Assembly (NCBI RefSeq): GCF_033118175.1
Contig: NC_083692.1
Location: 11,901,501-11,965,500 of the forward strand
Reading direction: 5' to 3'
Source of the DNA: Dama dama
Lineage: Eukaryota; Chordata; Mammalia; Artiodactyla; Cervidae
Length of the DNA: 64,000 nt
Below the pieces are notes generated by a model. It made no database searches and had not been told where the DNA came from. It saw only the letters and a list, made by a program, of their open reading frames with translations. Made by a program: the position numbers and the translations under genes. This document shows positions 47,046-58,671 of the stretch, piece after piece (position 1 is the first letter of the stretch; each line of letters starts with the position of its first letter).

Positions 47046-47141
47046 TTAAAAAAACTTTACTTTTCATTGAGGTAACATTGGTTTATAACATACATAAATT
47101 TCATGTGTACAACATTCTACTTCTGTATACATTGCAGCATG
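47046..47141 (-). mobile_element. Old L1M-type 3' end, antisense, left part
   Basis: CATTGAGGTAACATTGGTTTA and CATGTGTACAACATTCTACT are reverse-complement L1 3' UTR phrases. It resumes at 47364 after a SINE. Confidence 0.6.
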
Positions 47142-47363
47142 AAAGTGAGAAGTATTAGTTGCTCAGTTGTGTCTCACTGTTTGTGACCCCATGGACTGTA
47201 GCCCGCAAGGCCCTTCTGTCCAGGGGATTCTCCAGGCAAGAATCCTGGAGTGGGTTGCCGTTCCCTTCTCCAGGGGTTTGTCCCAACCCGGGGATCGAAC
47301 CTGCATCTCTGTGTCTCCTGCATTGGCAGGTGGGTTCTTTCCCACTAGTGCCACCTGGGAAGC
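47142..47363 (-). mobile_element. Bov-tA SINE, antisense, nested in old L1
   Basis: AGTGAGAAGTATTAGTTGCTC through GTGCCACCTGGGAAGCC. Inserted into older L1 sequence. Confidence 0.88.
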
Positions 47364-47545
47364 CGTATGGGCATGTAAGCTGTTTCTATATCATGGCTGT
47401 TGTAAATAATGCTACGGGCAACTTTAGGGGAACATATATTTTTTTCTGATTAGTGTTTTTGCTTTCTTGCGATAAATGCCCAGAAGTGGGATAGCTGGAT
47501 CATATGGTAGTTCTATTCTTATTTTTTTGGGAACTTTCATACAGC
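47364..47545 (-). mobile_element. Old L1M-type fragment, antisense, right part
   Basis: GCCCAGAAGTGGGATAGCTGG and ATCATATGGTAGTTCTATTC belong to the ORF2 end/3' UTR of an old L1 in reverse. Confidence 0.6.
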
Positions 47546-48962
47546 ATCGTCAACGTATGAGTGATGCTGGGATACTGAAATGAAGAGGAATCAGATCTTT
47601 GCCCTAGAGGAACTCACAGTTTGATGAGGAGACAGATATAGACGACACACAGAGTTAGTAGGTGCTATAGCAGAAGCTTATATAAAGTACCAGAGGAACA
47701 TGTGGACAGAGCACTTAGTGTTCCTAAGAACTTGGGTCACCTTTTGTCATCCTAATATTCATGTGGGTGATGAAGTAGGTGCATGTTATTGGACTTTAAT
47801 AGCAAGTAAAAAACTTAGTTTATGACTTCCCTCATCCCCTGTCACTGAGTATTATTGGGCTCACATAGGTTGAATTTGTGGACGTTTTCAAACTGATCTG
47901 AACTATTGTTGCTTTATTCTCTTTTTATTTTTGTGATACCTATCCAGGTGTTTAATATATAGCCATAATTTAAGAAATCCACACTCACGTAAGATCTTCT
48001 AACAAATGTTTGAAAAAAGTAGTTACATGTGATCGCAATCAATGTGTTATTTATTTGTTGGCTGCTTTGCAAGACAGCTTGAACTGCAGGTTAGTAATTT
48101 TCCAGATTAAACTCTTTGCAAATTTCCTATAGAATCCATAGTAGATCCTTTCTTTTAGTCACTTGCAGTTTCTGCCCTGGTTGGCATTTCATACTGTATC
48201 CTAGCTTACTTGCAGCTGAGTCAGTGCTGTTGGCAGAAGTAATGGGAGCCTTCTTTAGAGAGTCAGATAAATGGCTTCCAGACAGATCCAATTTTTGTTC
48301 AGGATAGTTTCATAATTTGCCTTGTAATGCTAGTGTCCTGGATTTAAACTGTAGGCGTAATAGTTATCTTGAGTTACAGAAATACTCTTTCTCAAAACTT
48401 TTTAGGTAATGTGTGCAGGTCTATAGTTTCAACAAGCCATGCTTCTAGCAATCTTTAATTACATTTCATTAGTTTTAATTTTAGCCTTAAACTTTGATTT
48501 CTAAATTCTACCACTTAGCCTCTCCACGCCTCCGCCCCCCACCCCAGTCATGTATTATAGATGGCCCTGGGGCTGAAGCATTGTATGCTTATTCAGGTTA
48601 CTTTTCAGTAAAGGAAAAACATTAGCTTTGTAAACTAATGATTTATTCAGTGGTGTGCCTGTGTTTTATTTGCTATAATGTGTCTCTTAAAGTGTATGAA
48701 GAACTGTTTTCATTTTATGTAATAACGATATTGGAAATACAGTGACTTTTCTGGAACAGTTAAGACATTGAAGGAATCTCATATGCTTTTATCAAGGAGA
48801 TAACATTTTGGATATGCTCTGGTTTTTATTGAAGTCATTCTATTTTCATTAAGACCATGTCTCTTTGTAATCTTTATAGCCTTTGGGAACGTGAATGTTC
48901 TAATTAGAGGAGCATTTCTTATCCTTTGAATTATAGGTTCAATGATTAAGCCAGTCAGCAAT

Positions 48963-48990
48963 GTGTCTGTGTGGGGTGTGTGTGTGTATG
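48963..48990. repeat. Short (GT)n tract
   Basis: GTGTCTGTGTGGGGTGTGTG then TGTGTATGTGTA. Interrupted dinucleotide repeat. Confidence 0.6.
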
Positions 48991-49581
48991 TGTATGATGA
49001 CATTGTGAGTATTATGATTTTTGTTTCCTGTTGATGCAAATGTCAACAATGTAAGCCTTTCCTGTCTTTAAGTGGAAGCATCAGGAAACTTTTGCTGTCT
49101 TGACCATGGAACTACACCTTTAGTGTGGTATTAGTTATACTTTTTAACTAAAATCTAGAGGAGATTATGTGTATACAAGGTATATCTCCAGCATAGAGGA
49201 GAGTGATAGCCCATAAAAATTTAGGGTATTGTGCCTGCTTGGTGGTTTTCCCTCTTGTTGTGGTTTACCTCCCTTTTCTTGTGCCATTGTTTCATATGTT
49301 TTCATTTGTAGTGATAAGGCTTATTCAGAAATGTTTTTGAGTTATTCCTTCTACTTTATGACTACATTAGTCCCCATATAACCTCCTGATAACTTTTTTG
49401 AGATTTTCACATGGATTTCTAAACTCCAGTTTTAAGAACTCAACCTTTATAGCATTTGAATAGAGAACAGTAGTAAGGAAGTCAGGGGACTTAGTTTATG
49501 GGTTATTGGCTCTTTGACTTTCGTCAGGTTTCTTTGTCTGAACTTTGCTTTCCTTATGCATGAAACTAAAGGTGGGTTTAT

Positions 49582-49755
49582 TTCCCTTGTGGCTCAGCTG
49601 ATAAAGAATCCACCTGCAATGCAGGAGACCTGGGTTCAATCCCTGGGTTGGGAAGATCCCCTGGAGAAGAATACCCACTCCAGTATTCTGGCCTAGAGAA
49701 TTCCATGGACTCTCTAGTCCATGGGGTCGCAAAGAGTTGGACACGACTTTCACTT
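49582..49755 (+). mobile_element. Bov-tA SINE
   Basis: TTTCCCTTGTGGCTCAGCTG head, GGGTTCAATCCCTGGGTTGG, body ending CGACTTTCACTTTCA. Confidence 0.88.
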
Positions 49756-50216
49756 TCAATTTTATTTTCTAAGGTGGTTCTTTCTCAGATTCAGTCATGG
49801 TCTATTGATATCCCTCGTCTTGGATCATATAGACTGTTATAGTAAGCTTCATCTAGCCCCGCTCCCCTACCCCCTGCGAAGAATCTCCTTATAGTCCTAA
49901 GAACCAAGCATTTGTGTCCTTTCACACTGAAACATTGAACTTGGACTATCTATGTCTTCCGCATCTTTAAATAGTCTCTGAAATACCTTGTTTTATTTCT
50001 GGTTCTTTGGAAATATGGTAGCTTTTGGTTCATGTTGTTGTAGAATTACTTCTCCCTCTAATTTCACTAGAAGGCCACAAGATAGCCATCATAGTGCCTA
50101 AATATTGCCATCTGCCTTTGTTAACCTATGTGGCCCCAGTGAGATGGTTGATTGAGTTAATGTCAACCAGTTTTAACTTCTTCCCAAAGAATTAGCTGTA
50201 CTTGCCCAATTGGTGG

Positions 50217-50430
50217 GCTTCTGAGCTGGCACTAGTGGTAAAGAATCCACCTGCTGATGCAGGAGACATAAGAGACATGGGGTTTGATTCCTGGGTCGGG
50301 AAGATCCCCTGGAGGATGGCATGGCAACCCACTCTAGTATTCTTGCCTGGAGAATCGCATGGACAAGAGCCGGGAGGCTACATTCCATAAGGTCACACAG
50401 AGTTGGACATGACTTAGCATACACACACAC
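50217..50430 (+). mobile_element. Bov-tA-type SINE
   Basis: GCTTCTGAGCTGGCACTAGTG head, TTTGATTCCTGGGTCGGG, body ending TAGCATACACACACAC. Confidence 0.88.
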
Positions 50431-53097
50431 TGCATTGGTAGAGTTATTTCTGAAACATGAAACAGGGAAAAACAGCTAATTCTTTGGGTGCCACAGTTAG
50501 TGTTCAAATTGATATTCTCAAGGCAGAAGAACTGGGATAAAACAGAAGTGTTGAAATTTGTTGGCTCTGTGAGAACAGGCGGCTTATCTATCTCATTTGC
50601 TCTATCCCTGGCATTCAGAAGAGTATATTGCCATAGTGGGCGTTCCATAAAGATTTATAGAGCCAGCGAAAAAATTAAATTACAGTTGCTTATGTACAGA
50701 ATGGAAGAGCTTATTTATTATAACTCTTAAATTTAGGGTCTTGGAGGACATGCAGAAAGAATGGAGAACCAGTATGGTGCAGCATCTGAAAACTAATTAA
50801 ATAAAAGAACACAGACCTTTACTTGGAACAGTAGAAGATTTAGTAGGGGTGGAGGATTCACTTATTTGCTTTAATTTTTGAGTATAGTACTTAGATTCAT
50901 GGAAAGATTTTTGCATTTTTTGTCAAGTACTCTTTTCCTTGAAACCCGAGTTGTTCATGTAGGTAGGGGTTGCATGACTATCTGTCATAAATGTCACAGA
51001 AGGGGATCCTGAAAGAGCAGGTAGTTGAACCCACTTATTACTAAGGTTCATGTGAGTTTGTAGTTCTGTGAGTTTTACTTCAAAGGGAGATTGGACATGG
51101 CATGCTGTCTTGCAGAGGATAGTGAAGTGGGTAAAGAAATTTCCAGCCTTTGCTAAAGTGATTGAACTTGTAGATTCTTTTTGACAGGATCAGCATTTCT
51201 TAAGACTATAAAAATCTGGAAATAGTTTTGTTTTCTTTTTAATGAGTCAAGTATCAGAGAGTACAGAAAAGTGACAAGGGAAAAAAGAAAGATGTCTATG
51301 AGGGAAAAGAGAAAAGAAAAATCAGTTAGAACATTATTGTGAATCATGTGGATTTAAAGTATGAACAGTTGTTCCGTAAGTATGACAGCCACCCTTGATA
51401 GAGTATTTTCTTTACTAACATCGCACCACAGGCCTGCGGTGAGAACACTGTAGCCTGTTTGATTGGAGGACTTTGTTTGTATAGAGGAAGCCTAGCACAC
51501 CTCAGAGGCCTTTGAGTATATAGATCTGCATGGTAATTGATGAAATGACCTTTACAGTGTTGAATTTGTCTTCAAAAATGTTTAAATCACTTATTTAGTA
51601 AAGTGGAGGAGTTTAAAGATGACTGTAAATATGTTTTGTGGTCTCCTGAAATTAACAGTTTACTAAGGGAGACAGGTGCATGACCAAATAATTTTATTAT
51701 AGCTTACTACATTTAAAAAAACTATGGTATACATAATGTACTATGGGAACCTTCTGCATTGGGAGATACAAATGAAAGGAGACTGGGGTTTGAAGGAGAA
51801 AGTTTGAAAGATAAGAAGCATAGGTGGGTAGGTGCATAACAATACACAGGCAAGTATCCTCAACTAGGGACTTGGCAGTAAGGTTTCTTTCTAGTAAAAA
51901 ACTATGAGATCATCCCTTACTGTCAGAGCCAGGCCACGATGTTAATTTTTGTGAAAGGTTTCTAGATGAAGTTAGACTTAGCAGAGTATCATCTGAAAAG
52001 ATACCATATCCATCAGGAGGGAGAGTTTGAGCAGAAACTGAGTGTGGACAAAGGAGAAAGGGAGATGTACTGGAACAATCTCCATCCAAACTCTACCCAA
52101 GAGAATGGAACACACTTGTTACTGTGGTTTGAAAGCCCTGACATGTAGTTGGACATGCCAGGCTGCCATTAGAGTGATGCCATTTAAATGTAGTTTCATG
52201 AAACAGACTCCTCTGGTCAGATTTCCAGTTCATTAAGCAACATTCTGATTATAATTTGCCTTCCCAGCTAGATTGGTCTACAGGGAGAAAACATGCTGGT
52301 TTACACTGACATGAGCATTCTGATCCATATGGCAGTTATGGTTCTCATTGTAAACTAATGTAGTAAACTGAGTGATATTCTAGTCTGTCCACCAGTCTCT
52401 TATGAGCTTAATGTGCTCTACTGCTGAAAGATGACTTGCATCAGAGGACCAGAAAGCAGTGAAACTCCAGCTCCTAAGTCTACAAAGTTGAGCTCCTGGC
52501 CAGGAAGATGTACTCATGAAGGTAAACGTGTTCTCAGGACCGCTAGCTCCATTTTGAAATAACACAATTTCAGAGTGAGTTGTTCAGATGAGATATGGCT
52601 AGAAGAGACACATATAGGTGTTCTTGAGAAGCTGCAAGTATGAGAGAGTGGAAAGGAGGGAGATGAGGTGGGAGAGAAGAGCAGAAGTCAGGTTGTGAAA
52701 TCACTGTTCTTTTGTAGGGAGGGTATTTCATTCATTTTTTTTTTTTTTTTAAGTAAATTGAACTGCTAGGAAATTCATGTGTGATTATTTTGCTCAAATA
52801 CCATTCTGTCTTTCATGGTGAATTTTCATTGAAAAAGCCTTTTGTTATTTTAAATTCAAGTTGATTGGTTAACCATATAATCTTCCTGCTTATTTTGTGT
52901 TTACTAGGGTAGGTGAAGATCATTAGGCTACTGTGTGATGTCTGAAGGCATAACTAGCCAGCCATTGTGACTTTTTGGTCCCTGTTTATCCTTACAATTG
53001 TAGTAATTCTGTTCTTTTCCTCTAAGCCTTGTGGAATACCACTTGAATGTCTCTAATGAATTTCTTATGAAATTGTGTAAGCCTAATGACGGAGACT

Positions 53098-53361
53098 AAT
53101 GCTGAAGCTGAAACTCCAGTACTTTGGCCACCTCATGAGAAGAATTGACTCATTGGAAAAGACCCTGATGCTGGGAGGGATTGGAGGCAGGTGGAGAAGG
53201 GGACAACAGAGGATGAGATGGCTGGATGGCATCACCGACTCGATGGACATGAGTTTGAGTAGACTCCAGGAGTTGGTGATGGACAGGGAGGCCTGGCATG
53301 CTGCAGTTCATGGGGTCACAAAGAGTTGGACACCACTGAGCAACTGAACTGAACTGAACTG
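53098..53361 (+). mobile_element. BovB LINE 3' end, sense
   Basis: The only sense-strand BovB here. The reading frame 53099-53347 gives BovB reverse-transcriptase C-terminal residues (QYFGHLMRRIDSLEKTLM, RMRWLDGITDSMDMSLS) and then the terminal repeat (CTGAA)n: CTGAACTGAACTGAACTGAA. Flanks TAATGACGGAG and GAATGACAGAG may be a diverged duplication. Confidence 0.92.
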
Positions 53362-53532
53362 AATGACAGAGTTGTTTTGACTAGGGGGCGTCCCCAAGCC
53401 TTGTAATCTCTTATAGGGTTCTTGAGAATCTCCTTTTCATGAAGTATATTTACTTACTTGAAAAGTAGCTCTTTCTTACCTCTATTAAATTTTCATGACT
53501 TAAAGCCTTTATGTAGTATCACTGAGTTTGGA

Positions 53533-53546
53533 AACTTAGACCTTTT
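53533..53546. repeat. Target-site duplication of the full-length L1 (3' side of element)
   Basis: AACTTAGACCTTTT, repeated exactly at 61451-61464. Its trailing T residues merge with the element's poly(A) complement. Confidence 0.92.
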
Positions 53547-53887
53547 TTTTTTTTTATATTAGTTGGAGGCTAATTACTTCACAACATTTCAGTGGGTTTT
53601 TTCATACATTGATATGAATCAGCCATAGAGTTACACGTATTCCCCATCCCGATCCTCCCTCCCACCTCCATCTCCACCCGATTCCTCTGGGTCTTCCCAG
53701 TGCACCAGGCCCGAGCACTTGTCTCATGCATCCCACCTGGGCTGGTGATCAGTTTCACCATAGATAATACACATGCTGTTCTTTCGAAACATCCCACCCT
53801 CACCTTCTCCCACAGAGTTCAAAAGTCTGTTCTGTACTTCTGTGTCTCTTTTTCTGTTTTGCATATAGGGTTTTCGTTACCATCTTT
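53547..53887 (-). other. L1 3' UTR and poly(A) tail
   Basis: On the minus strand, after the ORF2 stop, about 330 bp of non-coding sequence with a G-rich run (visible as CCTCCCTCCCACCTCC on +) near 53656-53673 ends in AATATAAAAAAAAAAAAAAGG. The G-rich 3' UTR tract is a general L1 trait. Confidence 0.85.
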
Positions 53888-56800
53888 CTAAATTCCATAT
53901 ATATGTGTTAGTATGCTGTAATGGTGTTTATCTTTCTGGCTTACTTCACTGTGTATAATGGGCTCCAGTTTCATCCATCTCATTAGAACTGATTCAAATG
54001 AATTCTTTTTAATGGCTGAGTAATATTCCATGGTGTATATGTACCACAGCTTCCTTATCCATTCATCTGCTGATGGGCATCTAGGTTGCTTCCATGTCCT
54101 GGCAATTATAAACAGTGCTGCAATGAACATTGGGGTGCACATGTTTCTTTCAGATCTGGTTTCCTCAGTGTGTATGCCCAAAAGTGGGATTGCTGGGTCA
54201 TATGGCAGTTCTATTTCCAGTTTTTTAAGAAATCTCCACACTGTTTTCCATAGTGGCTGTACTAGTTTGCATTCCCACCAACAGTGTAAGAGGGTTCCCT
54301 TTTCTCCATACCCTCTCCAGCATTTATTGCTTGTAGACTTTTGGATAGCAGCCATCCTGACTGGCGTGTAATGGTACCTCACTGTGGTTTTGATTTGCAT
54401 TTCTCTAATAATGAGTGATGTTGAGCATCTTTTCATGTGTTTGTTAGCCATCTGTATGTCTTCTTTGTAGAAATGTCTGTTTAGTTCTTTGGCCCATTTT
54501 TTGATTGGGTCATTTATTTTTCTGGAATTGAGCTGCAGGAATTGCTTGTATATTTTTGAGATTAATCCTTTGTCTGTTTCTTCATTTGCTATTATTTTCT
54601 CCCATTCTGAGGGCTGTCTTTTCACCTAACTTATAGTTTCCTTTGTAGTGCAAAAGCTTTTAAGTTTCATTAGGTCCCATTTGTTTAGTTTTGCTTTTAT
54701 TTCCAATATTCTGGGAGGTGGGTCATAGAGGATCTTGCTGTGATTCATGTCGGAGAGTGTTTTGCCTATGTTCTCCTCTAGGAGTTTTATAGTTTCTGGT
54801 CTTACATTTAGATCTTTAATCCATTTTGAGTTTATTTTTGTTATGGTGTTAGAAAGTGTTCTAGTTTCATTCTTTTACAAGTGGTTGACCAGTTTTCCCA
54901 GCACCACTTGTTAAAGAGGTTGTCTTTTTTCCATTGAATATCCTTGCCTCCTTTGTCAAAGATAAGGTGTCCATAGGTTCGTGGATTTATCTCTGGGCTT
55001 TCTATTCTGTTCCATTGATCTATATTTCTGTCTTTGTGCCAGTACCATACTGTCTTGATGACTGTGGCTTTGTAGTAGAGTCTGAAGTCAGGCAGGTTGA
55101 TTTCTCCAGTTCCATTCTTCTTTCTCAAGATTGCTTTGGCTATTTGAGGTTTTTTGTATTTCCATACAAATTGTGAAATTATTTGTTCTAGTTCTGTGAA
55201 AAATACCATTGGCAGCTTGATAGGCATTGCATTGAATCTATAGATTGCTTTGGGTAGAATAGCCATTTTGACAATATTGATTCTTCCAATACATGAGCAC
55301 AGTATGTTTCTCCATCTGTTTGTGTCCTCTTTGATTTCTTTCATCAGTGTTTTATAGTTTTCTATGTATAGGTCTTTTGTTTCTTTAGGTAGATATACTC
55401 CTAAGTATTTTATTCTTTTTGTTGCAATGGTGAATGATATTGTTTCCTTAATTTCTCTGTCTGTTTTTTCATTGTTAGTATATAGGAATGCAAGGGATTT
55501 CTATGTGTTAATTTTATATCCTGCAACTTTACTATATTCATTGATTAGCTCTAGTAATTTTCTGGAAGAGTCTTTAGGGTTTTCTATGTAGAGGATCATG
55601 TCATCTGCAAACAGCGAGAGTTTCACTTCTTTTCCTATCTGGATTCCTTTTATTTCTTTTTCTGCTCTGATTGCTGTGGCCAAAACTTCCAAAACTATGT
55701 TGCATAGTAGTGGTGAGAGTGGGCACCCTTGTCTTGTTCCTGATTTCAGGGGAAATGCTTTCAATTTTTCACCATTGAGGGTGATGCTTGCTGTGGGTTT
55801 GTCATATATAGCTTTTATTATGTTGAGGTATGTTCCTTCTATTCCTGCTTTTTGGAGAGTTTTAATCATAAATGAGTGTTGAATTTTGTCAAAGGCTTTC
55901 TCTGCATCTATTGAGATAATCATATGGTTTTTATCTTTCAATTTATTAATGTGGTGTATTACATTGATTGATTTGTGGATGTTAAAGAATCCTTGCATTC
56001 CTGGGATAAAGCCCACTTGGTCATGGTGTATGATTTTTTTAATATGTTGTTGGATTCTGTTTGCTGGAATTTTGTTAAGGATTTTTGCATCTATGTTCAT
56101 CAGTGATATTGGCCTGTAGTTTTCTTTTTTTTGTGGCATCTTTGTCTGGTTTTGGTATTAGGGTGATGGTGGCCTCATAGAATGAGTTTGGAAGTTTACC
56201 TTCCTCTGCAATTTTCTGGAAGAGTTTGAGTAAGATAGGTGTTAGCTCTTCTCTAAACTTTTGGTAGAATTCAGTGTGAAGCCATCTGGTCCTGGGCTTT
56301 TGTTTGCTGGAAGATTTTTGATTACAGTTTCGACTTCCTTGCTTGTGATGGGTCTGTTAAGATCTTCTATTTCTTCCTGGTTCAGTTTTGGAAAGTTATA
56401 CTTTTCTAAGAATTTGTCCATTTCATCCAAGTTGTCCATTTCATTGGCATAGAGCTGCTGATAGTAGTCTCTTATGATCCTTTGTATTTCAGTGTTGTCT
56501 GTTGTGATCTCTCCATTTTCATTTCTAATTTTGTTAATTTGGTTCTTCTCTCTTTGTTTCTTAATGAGTCTTGCTAATGGTTTGTCAATTTTGTTTATTT
56601 TTTCAAAAAACCAGCTTTTAGCTTTGTTGATTTTTGCTATGGTCTCTTTAGTTTCTTTTGCATTTATTTCTGCCCTGATTTTTAAGATTTCTTTCCTTCT
56701 GCTAACCCTGGGGTTCTTCATTTCTTCCTTCTCTAATTGCTTTTGGTGTAGAGTTAGGTTATTTATTTCGTTTTTTTCTTGTTTCTTGAGGTCAGCCTGC

Positions 56801-57699
56801 AATGCTATGAACCTTCCCCTTAGCACTGCTTTTACAGTGTCCCATAGGTTTTGGGTTGTTGTGTTTTCATTTTCATTCATTTCTATACATATTTTGATTT
56901 CTTTTTTGATTTCTTCTATGATTTGTTGGTTATTCAGAAGTGTGTTATTTAGCCTCCGTATGTTTGAATTTTTAACATTTTTTTTCCTTTAATTGAGATC
57001 TAATCTTAGTGCACTGTGGTCAGAAAAGATGACTGGAATGATTTCAATTTTTTTGAATTTTCCAAGACCAGATTTATGGCCCAGGATGTGATCTATTCTG
57101 GAGAAGGTTCCATGTGCACTTGAGAAAAAGGTGAAGTTGATTGTTTTGGGGTGAAATGTCCTATAGACATCAATTAGGTCTAGCTGGCCCATTGTGTCAT
57201 TTAAGGTTTGTGTTTCCTTGTTAATTTTCTGTTTAGTTGATCTATCCATAGTTATGAGTGGGGTATTAAAGTCTCCCACTATTATTGTGTTACTATTAAT
57301 GTCCTCTTTCATACTCGTTAGCGTTTGCCGTACATCTTGTGCTCCTATGTTGGGTGCATATATATTTATAATTGTTATATCTTCTTCTTGGATTGATCCT
57401 TTGATCATTATGTAGTGTCCTTCTTTGTCTCTTTTCACATCCTTTATTTGAAAGTCTATTTTATCTGATATGAGTATTGCGACTCCTGCTTTCTTTTGGT
57501 CTCCGTTTGCGTGAAATATTTTTTTCCAGCCCTTCACTTTTAGTCTGTATGTGTCTCTTGTTTTGAGGTGGGTCTCTTGTAGACAGCATATATAGGGGTC
57601 TTTTTTTTGTATCCATTCAGCCAATCTTTGTCTTTTGCTTGGGGTATTCAACCCATTTACATTTAAGGTAATTATTGATAGGTGTGGTCCCGTTGCCAT
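53888..57699 (-). pseudogene. L1 ORF2 (endonuclease / reverse transcriptase), broken
   Basis: Order: AP-type endonuclease, Z region, reverse transcriptase, Cys-rich C-terminus. In the first ~236 codons the endonuclease residues are all visible (Asn in TLNVNGLN, Glu in LQETH, Asp in GDFNT, His in SDHSAL). The RT block at 55504-56139 has FADDMILYI. The C-terminal part (53888-54625) has several Cys/His. The frame is broken by a stop at 56989-56991, a 1-bp loss near 56272-56277 compensated by an extra base in the T8 run at 56125-56132, a stop at 55501-55503, a 1-bp loss near 54842, and a stop at 54626-54628. Length (3,812 bp) is close to the usual L1 ORF2 length. Confidence 0.93.
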
Positions 57700-57744
57700 T
57701 TACTTTGTTGTTTTGGGTTCACGTTTATACAACCTTTCTCCTGT

Positions 57745-58671
57745 CTAGAGAAGATCCTTTAGCATTTGTTGAAGAGCTGGTTTGGTGGTGCTGAATTCTC
57801 TCAGCTTTTGCTTGTCTGTAAAGCTTTTGAATTCTCCTTCATATCTGAATGAGATCCTTGCTGGGTACAGTAATCTAGGTTGTAGGTTATTCTCTTTCAT
57901 TACTTTCAGTATGTCTTGCCATTCCCTTCTGGCCTGGAGGGTTTCTATTGATAGATCGGCTGTTATCCTTGTGGGAATCCCTTTGTGTGTTATTTGTTGT
58001 TTCTCCCTTGCTGCTTTTAATATTTGTTCTTTGTGTTTGATCTTTGTTAATTTGATTAATATGTGTCTTGGGGTGTTTTTCCTTGGGTTTATCCTGTTTG
58101 GGACTCTCTGGGTTTCTTGGACTTGGGTGACTATTTCCTTTCCCATTTTAGGGAAGTTTTCAGCTATTATCTCCTCGAGTATTTTCTCATGGCCTTTCTG
58201 TTTGTCTTCTTCTTCTGGGACTCCTGTGATTTGAATGTTGGTGCGTTTCACATTGTCCAAGAGGTCCCTGAGGTTGTCCTCATTTCTTTTGATCCTTTTT
58301 TCTTTTTTCCTCTCTGCTTCATTTATTTCTACCATTTTATCTTCTACCTCACTTATCCTATCTTCTGTCTCCGTTATTCTACTCTTGGTTCCCTCCAGAG
58401 TGTTTTTGATCTCATTCATTGCATTATTCATTTTTAATTGTCTCTTTTTTATTTCTTCTAGGTCTTTATTAAACATTTCTTGCATCTTTTCAATCTTTGT
58501 CTCCAGGCTATTTATCTGTAACTCCATTTTGTTTTCAAGATTTTGGATCATTTTTATTATCATTATTCTAAATTCTTTTTCAGGTAGACTCCCTATCTCC
58601 TCCTCTTTTGTTTGACTTGGTGGGCATTTTTCATGTTCCTTTACCTGTTGGGTATTTCTTTGCCTTTTCAT
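57745..58671 (-). CDS. L1 ORF1 protein, intact 308-codon frame
   Basis: ORF1 protein is the RNA-binding trimeric chaperone of L1 ribonucleoprotein particles. The frame opens at an ATG (Met-Lys-Arg-Gln-Arg-Asn) and closes with Lys-Asp-Leu-Leu-stop, the usual ends of ruminant L1 ORF1. Residues ~35-145 are coiled coil with heptad Leu/Ile/Met. An RRM-like part follows (NIQITGVPEEE near 147), and then the C-terminal domain (ITADLSIETLQARREW near 235). No frameshift or stop is present. It lies antisense inside a CEP128 intron, so expression would need the L1's own promoter. Whether it is transcribed is unknown. The intact state next to a broken ORF2 may be chance. Confidence 0.9.
   Translation of the reverse strand: MKRQRNTQQVKEHEKCPPSQTKEEEIGSLPEKEFRIMIIKMIQNLENKMELQINSLETKIEKMQEMFNKDLEEIKKRQLKMNNAMNEIKNTLEGTKSRITETEDRISEVEDKMVEINEAERKKEKRIKRNEDNLRDLLDNVKRTNIQITGVPEEEDKQKGHEKILEEIIAENFPKMGKEIVTQVQETQRVPNRINPRKNTPRHILIKLTKIKHKEQILKAAREKQQITHKGIPTRITADLSIETLQARREWQDILKVMKENNLQPRLLYPARISFRYEGEFKSFTDKQKLREFSTTKPALQQMLKDLL

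Noticed and set aside
53099..53347. 82-codon + strand open frame
   Set aside because: C-terminus of the BovB reverse transcriptase in a truncated copy.
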